From Picocystis sp. L7 (taxonomy: Eukaryota; Chlorophyta; Picocystophyceae; Picocystales; Picocystaceae), in contig QXJR01000022.1 of NCBI GenBank assembly GCA_020975725.1, forward strand, positions 372,001 through 436,000: a DNA stretch of 64,000 nt. Reading direction: 5' to 3'. Under the pieces are notes generated by a model that was given only the letters and a program-made list of their open reading frames with translations, made no database searches and had not been told where the DNA came from. Shown piece by piece: positions 9,190 through 19,313 of the stretch. Each line of letters starts with the position of its first letter. The first letter of the stretch is position 1. The position numbers were made by a program, and so were the translations under genes.

Positions 9190-10716
9190 CACATGTGCTT
9201 CAACTCGTCCACACCATTCCCCACCCACACGGCCACCCGAAACCGTATCCGTGCCATGTCAGCAACCGGATCGAGGAACCGGCCCACATCAGGGACGATG
9301 CACGTTCGGTTGCGGAGGTGGGGGTGGAAGAGCGAACGGACAAACGACAAGGGGGAGGGGAAGAAACGAGCGTGTGTGCGCTCACGTCCGTGCGACGGAA
9401 GGAACAAGTGGACGACGAGGCGGATGGACGTAGATACGCGATGCATGAGGCGAGCGGATGATGCGGCTCCCGGAACTTGTGAGTGAGGTGCGCGTCCTAT
9501 CGCGCAGACCGTCCTCTCCGATCATCCCAATGAAGTAGGCTTGGGTGGATGTGCGCACGCTACTGTCCTTTGGGGGGCTTGGGTTTACCGCATTGCGTCG
9601 AAGAAGTGGCCGAGGAGGCCGACGCTCTTGCGCCCAACACGTCAACACGATCGTGCCCTAGCAACTCGCGCGTGCGTCAGCCCTCCTCCGCGAATCAAAG
9701 ATGCGAAAGGTCGGAAACCAAACACGCGTGGTGCAATTTGACCACCCGTCAATCACAGTGCATGGGGACATGGGGGTTACAATTCCCGTGCGCCCAATCG
9801 AAAATGCGACGGCTCGATCTCAAGGAAATGCAAAAGCGCACGGTGAAATGATTTCGTCTCGACCATGCTCTTGTCCCCAAGCGCTCCCGTCGTGCTTTTG
9901 ACTCGTGCCCATTACGTCGATCAGATTTCCCGGCCTGCACCCGTACGAGGCGACGGTGGCGCCATCGCTCCGTACAAGCAGGTCCAACTCGACGAGCAAA
10001 CACTCACTAGCGCTCAAAGCGCCATTGACATGTGAGTTTGCTTTCCGACATTGGAATTTTACGAGCAAGCGAGAAGGACGGAGGAGGCTTGAAAAGCTCA
10101 AACGCAAACCGACCTAGCTCACGTCGTGCGCTTCACTTGAACTTCGCGCCTGTTTACACCGACATCGCAATGATTTACCTCGCAAGAAGATGCTCACTAT
10201 TACACAAGTGAATAAGAAACCAGAAGCTTCAATGGGTATGGAAGGCTTGCCCCTTTTCCCCCGTTCCTTGCGTGTCCTTTGGCTTTGCGGATCCAACTCT
10301 TGCGATGCAATGTTGTTCTCGTTGGACGGCTGAATGTGCCATATTCCCGTTCCTTGCGTTTCGCCCAACCTACCTTTTCGCTTGTCTTTCCTCTCCACGT
10401 GGAAGGACGTCTTGTTACCGGAGGAAACTCGGTCGTGTTCGCTGGATCTCTCGGCACCGTTCCTTCTTCCCTGGCATCTTGGACCACCACAGGTGGTGGG
10501 GTGGACCCGGGGGGGCATGACCTGAAACGGACACAATTGCGTCAACCAGGGATCACGTGGGTGCGTGCTGCGCGCGACACCGAGGCGGGGGAGGCCACCT
10601 CAGGAGCGCACACGACGAATGCTGACGGTTTCGCGGTCCTCAACGACCACACCCGCCTCGCCACACCGTCCATCCCGACGGAAGAAGGCTTCCAGGACGT
10701 GTCGGAAGACACCGAC
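9190..10716. other. 1.5 kb divergent spacer, no gene recognised
   Basis: This spacer lies between starts at 9189 (minus) and 10717 (plus). Several short frames are open on both strands, and one plus frame runs in phase into the membrane-protein gene from 10279, but none shows a domain or credible composition. The middle (about 9.6-10.3 kb) is less GC-rich than the flanks. Confidence 0.5.
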
Positions 10717-11544
10717 ATGCGCTCCCTCGCGACTTACGTAGCATGCGCCTTCGCAGCCGTGGCCAGTGGATGTGGCCTGGGATGGGAACAGGAGGTGTAC
10801 CGACGCGAACCGGCGGCCATGGTCGCGCAGGCCGTCGCTCAAGACGCCGTGACGATCGGATGGGTCCTTCCCTTGACCTTGGTCTGCACGTGGGCCACGC
10901 ATCGAGGCTCCAAAGCCGCCAGGATGGTGCGTCTGGGATGCCTGGCGTATCTCACCTATTCCTATGTGCTAGCTTGCGTGTTGATATCGCGAAACGAGCT
11001 GTTCCTGGTCTACGTTGCGGCCTATTCCACTGCAGCGCTCGCCTTGTGGGGTGAGCTCCAGCGGGCAAATGCCAGTCGATGCAAGAAGTTCTTTACGACG
11101 AAAGGAAGGTGGAGTGCGAGCAAGTCGCTGCAGATAGCAGTGGCAGCCTACGGGCTGCTCACCAGCATGGGAGCAGGGACGGCATGGCTCATGGAGGAAA
11201 TTGCCATGTTGAAGGGCTTGACAGGTAGCCTTCTTCCACAACAATCCACGACTGCCTTGCCCGTGCAGGCATTCGACCTAGGGTTCATCATTCCGTTGCA
11301 TGTGTTTGGAGCGGTGCAGCTCCTTCGTGGAAAACCGGTGGGGTTTTTTATCGCCTCTGTTTTCCTTGTTCTCTCCTCAACGCTCGTGGTGGCAATCGCA
11401 TCCATGGCTTTCCTGATGTACAAGCGCAGTATCGTTCCACATGACGATAAGGCCCACATTGTGCTCCCTTGTGTTGCATCAATTGGAGTTCTGCTTACAA
11501 TTTGCTGGTTCCATGGAGCAAAAGAACCCAAGAAAAAACTCTAG
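10717..11544 (+). CDS. Integral membrane protein of a bacterial-type uncharacterised family
   Basis: The product is 275 residues from ATG 10717, with about seven hydrophobic segments. The opening block, WEQEVYRREPAAMVAQAVAQ then DAVTIGWVLPLTLVC and THRGSKAARMVRLGCLAYL, follows the layout 'E..Y..dP...a.Q..D.vtl..g.Pll...w...RGS..arll.lG.l.Y..Y.Y' that I associate with uncharacterised membrane proteins of actinobacteria and related bacteria. Function is unknown. The frame is open for a further 146 codons upstream, so an alternative start cannot be excluded, but the upstream part lacks conserved features. The gene converges with the transporter gene, 144 bp apart. Confidence 0.6.
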   Translation: MRSLATYVACAFAAVASGCGLGWEQEVYRREPAAMVAQAVAQDAVTIGWVLPLTLVCTWATHRGSKAARMVRLGCLAYLTYSYVLACVLISRNELFLVYVAAYSTAALALWGELQRANASRCKKFFTTKGRWSASKSLQIAVAAYGLLTSMGAGTAWLMEEIAMLKGLTGSLLPQQSTTALPVQAFDLGFIIPLHVFGAVQLLRGKPVGFFIASVFLVLSSTLVVAIASMAFLMYKRSIVPHDDKAHIVLPCVASIGVLLTICWFHGAKEPKKKL

Positions 11545-11688
11545 CAATCTGCTTGTACAAGGCACACACAACTCGACATTTTTCGCCATTGTGGAGTAGT
11601 TCGTGTGCACCCGTCCTTCAGTTGCAATGCGGAACTGTTGTATAGAAATCCCAAGCGAACCTTTCTGTGCCGGTGGCAAATTTGATAG

Positions 11689-12663
11689 CTACACTTTTGA
11701 TTGCTCACTTCCAGGTTTCGAATTGGTCTGCCTCATCGGAGCTTGCTTGTATAAAGCGCTGAATCCAATGCATGCTATCACAGAGAACAAGCGGACGAGG
11801 CTTCCCTTGTCTTCTCCAATGGTAATTTCATTCAACAAAATGCTCAGCATCTTACATGCCACCCCCACAATTGTAAATGAAGTAGCACTGATCAAACCCC
11901 TCAAAGTCAGGCCCGAGAACGAGAGGACGGTGCCGATAACGCACGAGGCACCAACCACCACCAGGGATTTGAAATCCCAGGTTTCCGACGCAATGTACAC
12001 CGCGTCTGTGGAGAAGAGAATGTCAATCAGAAGTATGACCCCGAGCCACATAGAGGCAAACCCATTCTGCAAGAGTGTACCTGCCCATCCTGACACCCCT
12101 GTCTTGTCTACGATGTGCTTGATGAAGATCATGTCCACAACAAAGGCGAGCACCCAAACACAGCACCAGAACATGAGGAGCGAGGTGCTCTCAATGACAG
12201 CGTGGGAGTCCTGGGATGATGCACGGAGGTAGGCGTAGGAAGCACCCGAGCATGCAAGACCCAGCAGTGCCCCCAGTGATCTTCTGTCAGGCAGCTGCCT
12301 CCCCAAGAAGACGAAGTCGAGGATGGCCACCAGGATGGGAGTGCTGCATCGCAGGACGATGAACAGATTAACCCCTGCGAATTGGAGCACCTTCATGTTC
12401 GCGTATATCGTGGATATGAAGAGCAGCGACACCATGGCGTATCCTTTCAGTGTCTCTCGCTTTTGCTTTTCCAGGTAGATGAGCCTGACCGTCCAAAGTG
12501 CGACAGTGATGGCGACCGAGGCCGACGTCTGGAGCATCAGCAGCATGGCCGGTTTGGGGATGAGCATCACGGCTCCTTTGTTGAAGACCAGCAAGGAGCT
12601 CGAGGACAGCGCGTAGAGCACGAGCATCAGCAGTCCTTGTCCTCCCATGGCGCCCGTCTGCAT
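11689..12663 (-). CDS. Nucleotide-sugar / triose-phosphate transporter family (DMT) protein
   Basis: The product is 324 residues with about ten transmembrane helices. It begins MQTGAMGGQGLLMLVLYALS and then SSLLVFNKGAVMLIPKP, the NK-containing first helix typical of GDP-mannose/GONST-like carriers. NLFIVLRCSTPILVAILDFVFL and SATSFTIVGVACKMLSILLN match the conserved helices 4 and 9 of that group. Members exchange nucleotide sugars for nucleoside monophosphates across Golgi membranes; the exact substrate cannot be read here. ATG 12663 is preferred because the upstream part is Pro/Ser/Arg-rich spacer. Confidence 0.75.
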   Translation of the reverse strand: MQTGAMGGQGLLMLVLYALSSSSLLVFNKGAVMLIPKPAMLLMLQTSASVAITVALWTVRLIYLEKQKRETLKGYAMVSLLFISTIYANMKVLQFAGVNLFIVLRCSTPILVAILDFVFLGRQLPDRRSLGALLGLACSGASYAYLRASSQDSHAVIESTSLLMFWCCVWVLAFVVDMIFIKHIVDKTGVSGWAGTLLQNGFASMWLGVILLIDILFSTDAVYIASETWDFKSLVVVGASCVIGTVLSFSGLTLRGLISATSFTIVGVACKMLSILLNEITIGEDKGSLVRLFSVIACIGFSALYKQAPMRQTNSKPGSEQSKV

Positions 12664-12774
12664 TGGTCTGCGGAGTGGAGCTCCACTTGTCCGCTTCGAA
12701 CACGAGGTTTGTTTCCTTGGGTGCACATGACCCTGGGGACGCGGACACCCCCTGACCCCGACCCCAAGACGGAA

Positions 12775-12789
12775 CACAGGGGCGGTAGA
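12775..12789. promoter_or_regulatory. CACAGGGGCGGTAGA box (transporter gene)
   Basis: This is an exact 15-mer match to the box at 3480-3494. It lies 112 bp upstream of the minus-strand start at 12663, in the same orientation relative to its gene as in the membralin upstream region. Confidence 0.45.
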
Positions 12790-13519
12790 AGGGGAGGGTC
12801 GGAGCAGAGGGGAAGGTGGGGTGGACGTGCGGATCACGTGTATGCACTCGATCCGACGGTCCAGATGCCATCATTGGAAGCACATCGGCACCATCCCAAC
12901 ATCGAATGATACGGATCGGAACGGATCCAAGGGGAAGCGGTCAAGCCGGAACACGCGTTTGGATACGTAAAAGAGGCGAAGGTTGGGCACGGCAAACGCG
13001 GGGTTCGTGGACGGAAAGGACTTGTTGACGGGTTCCATCCCATGGGTACGATCCTCCACATGTAATTGCTCCACTCCGATCATGGTTGCGGCTCAATCGT
13101 ATCGGTCACCGTGGCCACGTCACACTCATTGCGAATCGTTACATTGTCCGATTGGTTTGGCGTCTCGACCCCGTCCGAGCTGCTTGGATTTCGTCTTCTT
13201 CCGCAAATGTCGGTCTAGCACCGAGAGAAACACACGTTCCTCGTGTTCGTCCCATCCATTGGGATGCAGACGTTCGTCGTATCCGAATCGAACGGGCGAT
13301 TGAGCGCGTCGGAGGCACGTCGATCGGTTGGGATGGATTGGACGATGTCCTCTCGGCGAAGGACAAGACCCGAAACCGCCTTGCGCTTCACCCGCACGCA
13401 TCGTTTCCATTCCTTCCTACTTCCTCGTCGCTTGTCTTGAAGACCACCTATGGGAGAGGCATCCCACCCCGTCCGCTCCTGGCCAACGACCCCCTCCCCC
13501 CTCCCTGCCCTCCCTGGGA

Positions 13520-13532
13520 GAGAAGAAACTCC
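13520..13532 (+). promoter_or_regulatory. GAGAAGAAACTCC element (YebC gene)
   Basis: An exact copy lies 104-116 bp upstream of ATG 13636. It is followed by ATCGAGGG; the copy at 7448 is similarly followed by CCTCGAGGG. Confidence 0.5.
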
Positions 13533-13635
13533 ATCGAGGGTTTAGTGGAGGGTTGGCGCACTTCCTGGTTCGCATTCCTCGTCACTTCGGATCCATCCGA
13601 GGCGAGGACGCCACGCGTGCTGCGCGCCTGGGAGG

Positions 13636-14487
13636 ATGTTCCTGAGCCGCCTGATGCAGAGGAGCCGCGCCTGCGGACGCACCAAGGGACGAAGGACGTT
13701 CCGAGGGACGGTTCCGACGTCCATGGGACGGCGTTCGGCGAAGATCGCCACGCGAAAAGGGAAGGAAGACGGACTCCGTGCCAAGCTGTACGGCCGAATC
13801 GGCAAGCAGATCGTGTCCACAGTGAAGCGAGGTGGTCCAGACGCATCGAGCAACGAGCAGCTGGCCCACGTGCTGCGAGAGGCACGTGCGCTGCGCGTTC
13901 CCAAGGAGCTGGTGGAACGCAACATCGCACGTGCTTCGGAAGGCAACCAAGCCGACTTCCAGGAAGTCACGTACGAAGCCTACGGACATGGCGGCGTGGG
14001 CATGGTGGTGGAATCTCTCACCGACAACGTCAACCGTGCCGCTTCGTCCGTGCGATCCACAGTGCGCAAGGCGGGTGGCAAAGTGGCGGAACCTGGAAGT
14101 GTCCTGTTCCTCTTCGCCAAGCAGGGACAACTGCGCGTGTTCCTGCGAGAAGGACAAGAAGAAGACGAGCTCTTGCGCGTTGCGGCCGAAGCAGGTGCCG
14201 ACGACATGTTCCCCGACGAGTGGGACGAAAACAACGATGGTGAAGGACAACAAGGAAACGCATTCGTCGCCGCCTATCGCGTCGTCACGCCCACCGAAGC
14301 TTGGTTCGCCGTCAAATCCGCCATCGAAGACGCCGGCATGCACGTGGACAACGCCAACTCGGGACTGCGCCTGGAACCAGGAGCGCGTGTAGAATGCAGC
14401 GACGAGGAGGAAGAGGCCAACGTCGCGCTCGTCGAGCGCTTGCTCGAACTCGACGACGTCGACACCGTCACCACCAACATGGCATGA
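13636..14487 (+). CDS. YebC/TACO1-type translational activator, probably organellar
   Basis: The product is 283 residues. The first ~28 are Arg/Ser/Thr-rich and look like an organelle transit peptide. Then comes MGRRSAKIATRKGKEDGLRA and KLYGRIGKQIVSTVKRGGPD, the classic YebC/PmpR start, followed by the conserved helical domain (PKELVERNIARASEG), the EVTYEAYGHGGVGMVVE segment and the TDNVNRAASSVR motif. TACO1 helps mitochondrial ribosomes translate COX1 in animals, and YebC helps ribosomes through polyproline in bacteria. Whether this copy serves mitochondrion or plastid is not decided. No intron is seen. Confidence 0.88.
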   Translation: MFLSRLMQRSRACGRTKGRRTFRGTVPTSMGRRSAKIATRKGKEDGLRAKLYGRIGKQIVSTVKRGGPDASSNEQLAHVLREARALRVPKELVERNIARASEGNQADFQEVTYEAYGHGGVGMVVESLTDNVNRAASSVRSTVRKAGGKVAEPGSVLFLFAKQGQLRVFLREGQEEDELLRVAAEAGADDMFPDEWDENNDGEGQQGNAFVAAYRVVTPTEAWFAVKSAIEDAGMHVDNANSGLRLEPGARVECSDEEEEANVALVERLLELDDVDTVTTNMA

Positions 14488-15066
14488 TGACCCCCTCCGA
14501 ACGCTCGAGCCTAAAGCGATGCGGATGCCTGAACTTCTTCGCAAACGTGCACGAGTGGCGAATCCGAACCGCAGGCATCCAAGCATCAAGATCTTGTCGA
14601 TGTGGCGCGGTGAGATTGAGCCAGGAACGGGTGCAACCCAACCGCCGCCGCTTGGGACGATTTCTGAACTGCACACACCACAGTCCATGCAGACCCGCTG
14701 TAGGATGCTGGAGCAAGTCACACGAGCACGCACCGCCTCCAGGCACAACGACTCATTGTCACGTCGCAAACTGAAAAAGACCAAGAGGTATATTGAAATG
14801 CAGATCTGGGGGACAGGGTCCAAAAGGTCCCGGGCAACCCCGCTTCGCGTTTGCGCAAGACAAGCTGCAACGTTTCCCATCGTTTCCGCAGGCATTCTTG
14901 CCAACACGCTGCGCAATCACCACCGCCACATGCACCTGGTAGAACCACCGCGACGGAGCAGCAGACACTCTATGTGGTCAAAACTGTACACTTGCTATCG
15001 TACAACCAACCGCGATTCCCCACTGCCACCTTGCAGAGAAGAAGAACAGCAGCAGGATCTTCTTCC
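14488..15066. other. Convergent 3' spacer, no gene recognised
   Basis: This 579 bp stretch lies between the YebC stop and the stop of the small minus-strand gene. Overlapping open frames on both strands have no recognisable composition or domain. It probably includes the 3' untranslated regions of both genes. Confidence 0.4.
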
Positions 15067-15492
15067 TCATCCTTCCTCGTCTTGCCTCGTTCCTTCCTTT
15101 CGGAATTCTCTGGTCCTTCCTTCTGTGTCGGCATCGCTATCTCTGGCTTCCAGCCTGGCTCGGAAGGCATGGTTCGGCAACTCTTCTTCTTCCTCCTCCT
15201 CTTGCACTGTGAGCACCATCATCTCGTTCTCTTGCGTGAGCCTGCTCAATGCGGCTCTGGCTTGATCCAGCAGTGCCTCGAACTCGGAAGAGGCACGTGG
15301 TGCGCAGTGCGGACCGTCCAGGCTCGTGCACTCTCTCCCGAACCGCGCGTGTTGCGTGTCCATGGCCAGCAGCAGGCGGGATTCCAACAGTTCCACATGT
15401 GCTTCTCGATGGGTGGCGATGGGCGGAAGAGGTTCCATCTTTCCAAGGCCCATGGCGACCAGAAGCCAAAGCACGCGCCACGCACGCTTCAT
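15067..15492 (-). CDS. Small protein with signal-like N-terminus and acidic coiled coil
   Basis: The product is 141 residues from ATG 15492. It starts MKRAWRVLWLLVAMGLG, a plausible secretory signal peptide or anchor, then has two helical segments rich in E, L and R and a Glu run (about residues 107-112). The two Cys residues in the middle (RECTSLDGPHC) could pair. The family is not recognised. The end is uncertain, because another open frame continues past 15067 and a 3' intron could exist. It could be secreted, ER-resident or a single-pass membrane protein. Confidence 0.4.
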   Translation of the reverse strand: MKRAWRVLWLLVAMGLGKMEPLPPIATHREAHVELLESRLLLAMDTQHARFGRECTSLDGPHCAPRASSEFEALLDQARAALSRLTQENEMMVLTVQEEEEEEELPNHAFRARLEARDSDADTEGRTREFRKEGTRQDEEG

Positions 15493-16658
15493 GTCCTCTC
15501 CTCGTCCCTTCCCGCGCCTCCAGCACACGTCCTTCGCGCGCGTTTCGTCCAGCCGGGCTCCAGTCCCCTCCTTCGATACGTCTGGTTTCTCCTCCTGCCC
15601 TTGTTCGCTCGCGATCTCGATCGAACGGAGCGTGATTTGCGAGCGAATGCGCGCGATGGACGTCCGAGCGCGTCCTTGACCCTGTGATCACCTCGTGTCG
15701 TCGTGGCCCCGGGCCCACCCTCGGGCAGATCCGAACGCGATCGAAATGGAGGGACGAAACCCAGGGGTTCGGATCCGAAGATGATCCGAGGGGGGGACCG
15801 GACCCGTACGGAGGGCGTACGGGTACGGGTACGTCCCCCTTTCGTGTCTGGACCAATGGGAGGCGAGGAGAGGGAGGATTGGCAGCGAACCTGAGGGAGG
15901 GGAAGGGGTGGGCTTTCTGGACAGGAGGATGACACGATGGACGGGAAGGAGGTTCCATCCGATGGGAAAGACACGGCCGTGCATCCCCAAGGAGGTGGAG
16001 GCATGGTTGAACCCTGCACTTGCCTACCTCGTGCATCGACCCTGCCCACCTGGGTTCCTTCCTCTCCATGCTCATGGATCCATCCCCAACCCATCTCACG
16101 TCCACTGATGGAATGACAAGGCATCCGAACCCGTGGACAGTCCGATCCCATCCCCCTTCTGTTCGGACCGACCCCGGGTTCGATCCGTCCCTTTGAACCG
16201 GAGGAACTCCATCAACCACCGAGGAAACAAAGAGCCCGAATCGGGGGATCGAGACCCCCCTCTGCGATCGTCCGGTGTGGCACCAGATACGTTCGCCCGA
16301 GGGGGGTTCGAATCCCGCCCTGTGGTTCCATTGCGGGCTTGCCTTCCTGCAGCGACGACCGTTCGACATTTCGCGTCGAAGGAGGCGTCGCGCGCACCTT
16401 TCGAAGGCAGAAAAGGGGACGAAAGGACACGCAGAGAGGATCTGAGACCGTCTGGATCGCACGTGGACCGAAACGGTGCGTCGAACGAGACCAAAAATCA
16501 CCCGAAAGGAAGGCTGGAGGCGCCGGTAGTGCGCTCGGACGACTCGTGCCGAAACGAGCAAGAAGGAGAATCGAAGCACCGGACGAGGTGGCTGATGCGA
16601 ATGTCGTGATGCGAACGCATTCAGACGTGGGAGAAAGGGGAGTGAGCGAGGGTGAAGC
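15493..16658. promoter_or_regulatory. Divergent spacer upstream of the NIPA-like gene
   Basis: This 1.17 kb spacer lies between starts at 15492 (minus) and 16659 (plus). It contains nested CGTACGG/GGTACGG repeats at about 15805-15832, CCTTTCGAAGG at 16397-16407 and a T-arm-like GGTTCGAATCC at about 16305 that does not fold into a tRNA. No gene is recognised. Confidence 0.45.
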
Positions 16659-17495
16659 ATGTGGCTGGCCATCGCACTGGCCCTGTCGGCCTCCGTGTCC
16701 AGCAGCGTCGGAAAGGTGATGCAAGCACGGGCCTCCACCACCTTGCCGAGGTTCGTCATCGAGAAACGCGTGCTGGCAAGGTACCTTAGATCGTTCACTT
16801 TCGTCTGTGGAGCGGCCATCGACATCCTGGGCGGTTTGGCCATGGCCACGGCCGTGTCCATGGCACCCGTGTCCGTGGTGCAACCGATTGGTGCCTGCGG
16901 TATTGCCGTGTTCGCACTGGCAGATGCGAAGCAGATGCATGCAATCGATGCACTGGCCGTCCTTGCTGCGCTCCTAGGAGCCGCGTGTGTCGGTGTCTCC
17001 TCAGAATTGAGCGAAGTGGAAGGGCGCAATATCACCCAGGGAACGTTCGGGATTGCCATGATGGCCTTGCTCCTAGCAGCGGGGGCAGTCTATAGAAGGA
17101 AAAGCTTGACAAAAGGTGCATATGTTGCATGGGATGGTCTTCACGCGGGAATGTGCTTTGGCGTGAGTGCCGCCTGTGCACGAGCTGGATTCCTTGCCGC
17201 AAACGTTTTGAAGATGCGTGTCTTTGCTGCCCTCGGGCTACTGTCCTCTGTTGCCATGTCTGTTTCTGGTGCTGTTGGACAGGCACATGCTCTGCGCGAT
17301 GGAGGAGCTGCCGTAGGAGGGACATGCGTAGCTGTGGCAAGCGTTGCTTCTAGCGCCCTGGTGGGATCAACAGCTCTCGGAGAGACATTAGCAAAGGATG
17401 TGCTTCATTTGGCCGCCAAGGTGGTGGGTCTAGCCCTCATAGTGATTTCCACAGCTGTACTCTCCAACTCGAGGCGAGGCAAAGTACCCCATTGA
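16659..17495 (+). CDS. NIPA-like / DMT-superfamily membrane carrier
   Basis: The product is 278 residues with about nine hydrophobic helices and no soluble domain. ALALSASVSSSVGKVMQARA opens helix 1. The paired motifs 'MAPVSVVQPIGACGIAVFAL' and 'VVGLALIVISTAVL' follow the NIPA magnesium-transporter pattern, in which a conserved 'P..V..P.G' sits in helix 3 and the last helix ends in a short cytosolic tail. Plant NIPA-like proteins are ER or endosome carriers with disputed magnesium transport activity. Transport specificity here is inference. The start at 16659 is the first ATG and immediately enters a membrane helix. Confidence 0.65.
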   Translation: MWLAIALALSASVSSSVGKVMQARASTTLPRFVIEKRVLARYLRSFTFVCGAAIDILGGLAMATAVSMAPVSVVQPIGACGIAVFALADAKQMHAIDALAVLAALLGAACVGVSSELSEVEGRNITQGTFGIAMMALLLAAGAVYRRKSLTKGAYVAWDGLHAGMCFGVSAACARAGFLAANVLKMRVFAALGLLSSVAMSVSGAVGQAHALRDGGAAVGGTCVAVASVASSALVGSTALGETLAKDVLHLAAKVVGLALIVISTAVLSNSRRGKVPH

Positions 17496-18842
17496 CTTCC
17501 TACAAGGGCAGCGGCCTGGTGGACAGCAGCACAAGCAAATAGCTTTCCAGCAACCGTATCTTCAGCTTGTGCCAGAGACTAAATCATTCTTTCGGAGCAA
17601 GGGACCTAGGATTGGTAGGAGCACGTATCAGAACGGTTGTTGCCCACACAAATGCACAAGACACTGCAATATCATCTGCTTTGCCCAGCACTTCTGCTTT
17701 ATCATGCAAGAGACACTTCTCGAACCTCTCGCAACGAATCGAAAGCCAGACAGACTCTACCCCTTGGTTGGATGCGTGCCAATCGAACCAAAGGACTGCA
17801 CAAAAGCCTCATGGTACTTTCAACAACATCTTGCACGTGGAAAGGTGCTTCATGGCTTGGCCGATAACGACATGCAAGGAACGTGTTGGTCGATTGTACA
17901 GCTGTTGGCAGCCAACATGAACCGATTTCGACATTTGTCAGGCAGATGTACCTTAAGATTGGTTCAGTGGATGAAGGGCTATCCCGGCACAGTGCAGTAT
18001 GACTGTGAAAGGCAATGGCTGCCGTTGTATTTCATAAGCGACTTAGAAGATCACTGGCCTCACAAAGGAGGGAACCAATGCGTCGCCACACGTGTCAGAA
18101 CACGAGATATTGAATGCACAAAGTTGGATAGGGTGTCCGTACCTGCTAGGTTCAATCCAACCCTGACTCTGGGAAAAGGAGGAGTCCCGTATCTTTTAGC
18201 AATGTTTCGCCTCACAAGACATGTTTGAGAAACAAAGCCCGTGCCTTTCAAGGTTCTGTTCTTGGCCTGTGCCCCTGCTCCCCACTTCATCGGAATTGGG
18301 GCATGGAACCTTCCAAATTCTGGAAGTCACCCCGTCAGTTGCAGGAAGAAATCATGTGCATCGTATGTGCATTTTTGAGCACTAGCAGAAGGCTTGACCA
18401 CGATATGCAAGCTAGGCAATCCACGACAAGATCGTGAAGGCTACCAGCTCCTTTTGTTTCTCGTGAAGGCCATTTGCGACCTCGGGAGCTCGACTCGTTG
18501 GGAATCTGAGGTGGAAGGTAGGAAAGCAGCTCTCGCGTCAACGGGACAACCCATGATGCTAGGAAGGGTGAGGGATGTTTTCCTGGATCCCCTCAAGGCG
18601 GAGAAAAAGTGCGAGGCACTGTGCCGCACAAGAACGACGCACGTTGATGCAGCCGTGAGCTTGCCACGTGCGCCGAGGCAAACTGCATCGTGGACATGAA
18701 CGATTGGATCTCTTTGCATTCCTCTGCTTCAGTCGGGAAGGATGTACGTCGCATTGCTTCCTGAGGTCACCCTGCGTTGCTGCGTCTTGCTGTCCAACTC
18801 CTGCGAGGAGGGCCAAGCCATCCGGATGTCCAGATCAGGCTA
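17496..18842. other. Spacer with a probable, unresolved minus-strand gene
   Basis: This 1.35 kb stretch lies between the NIPA stop and the CCDC12 stop. A 219-codon frame is open on the plus strand from 17569 but begins at GTG and shows no known domain. Minus-strand frames contain segments of credible composition broken by possible introns; the best-supported one is listed as an exon at 17584-17795. Confidence 0.35.
17584..17795 (-). CDS. Candidate terminal exon of an unidentified minus-strand gene
   Basis: Read on the minus strand after a TGTGCAG acceptor, this segment gives about 70 residues ending at TGA 17584-17586. It includes CERFEKCLLHDKAEVLGKAD followed by DIAVSCAFVWATTVLIRAP. The 'GKADDIAV' strand followed by a hydrophobic segment is the kind of ending seen in PP2C-like and RNase-H-like folds, but the similarity is too short to assign. 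Upstream exons could not be connected. An antisense frame is open across it, so this could also be a shadow. Confidence 0.25.
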
Positions 18843-19313
18843 TCAATCTGCCTGTCCGTCTTCGTTCAGCCGCCTCGCTTCTTCCTGTCGGATGAGATCG
18901 TTCAAGGCCTCTCTTGTCTTCGGTTCCAGCACTTGGAGCTTCCTGGCGATGTCTCGTTTCATGTCCCAGTTGGCCTTTTCCGCACCCAGGTGCACGGCTT
19001 CATCCGACGTTTTGGGCGCTCCCATCGAAGGTAGGTCTGGTTCAGGCACTTTGGCTTGTGGCCTTCTCTCTTGCGCGATCGTGTCATCCCTCGGGATGTA
19101 GTTCCTGAATTGGACGTGCGTTTCGTTCCTGGATCCCATCCGCCACAGGTCAGCTCCGACCTCCGCCATCGCCATTCCTTGGCGTCGCGGCGCTTTTTTC
19201 ACGCACCCTTCCTCTTCCTCTTCCTTCTGCAGGCCTTCCACCGTCCCTCCCTCGCCTCCTGCGGCCTCTCGCATGGATCGTAGGCGCGCGCGACGCGCCT
19301 TCGCGTCGTCCAT
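18843..19313 (-). CDS. CCDC12: CCDC12 / Cwf18 spliceosome-associated protein
   Basis: The product is 156 residues. It starts MDDAKARRARLRSMREAAGG, matching the basic N-terminal helix of Cwf18. The middle has VQFRNYIPRDDTIAQER, the family's 'FRNY.P.D' motif. The C-terminus has EKANWDMKRDIARKLQVLEP followed by KTREALNDLIRQEEAR, matching 'K.NWDLKRD..KKL..LE..T..A...L'. Cwf18/CCDC12 belongs to the activated spliceosome around the Prp19-associated core. It shares a 100-bp divergent spacer with CCDC39. A second spliceosome gene, SYF1, lies at 53.3-56.1 kb. Confidence 0.85.
   Translation of the reverse strand: MDDAKARRARLRSMREAAGGEGGTVEGLQKEEEEEGCVKKAPRRQGMAMAEVGADLWRMGSRNETHVQFRNYIPRDDTIAQERRPQAKVPEPDLPSMGAPKTSDEAVHLGAEKANWDMKRDIARKLQVLEPKTREALNDLIRQEEARRLNEDGQAD

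Larger units (their letters stand above)
12664..13635. promoter_or_regulatory. Divergent spacer between transporter and YebC genes
   Basis: This spacer lies between starts at 12663 (minus) and 13636 (plus). It contains CACAGGGGCGGTAGA near the transporter start and GAGAAGAAACTCC near the YebC start. No credible gene is seen in the overlapping open frames. Confidence 0.5.

Noticed and set aside
16250-16330. Possible tRNA (GGTTCGAATCCCGCC T-arm-like sequence)
   Set aside because: The T-stem has a G-G mismatch, no acceptor partner or D-arm lies at the right distance on either strand, and similar TTCGAA palindromes occur in other 5' spacers.
17569-18228. 219-codon plus-strand frame as a gene
   Set aside because: It starts at GTG, has no recognisable domain and many Cys residues, and the antisense strand offers a better terminal exon. 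It is kept only as part of the unresolved spacer.
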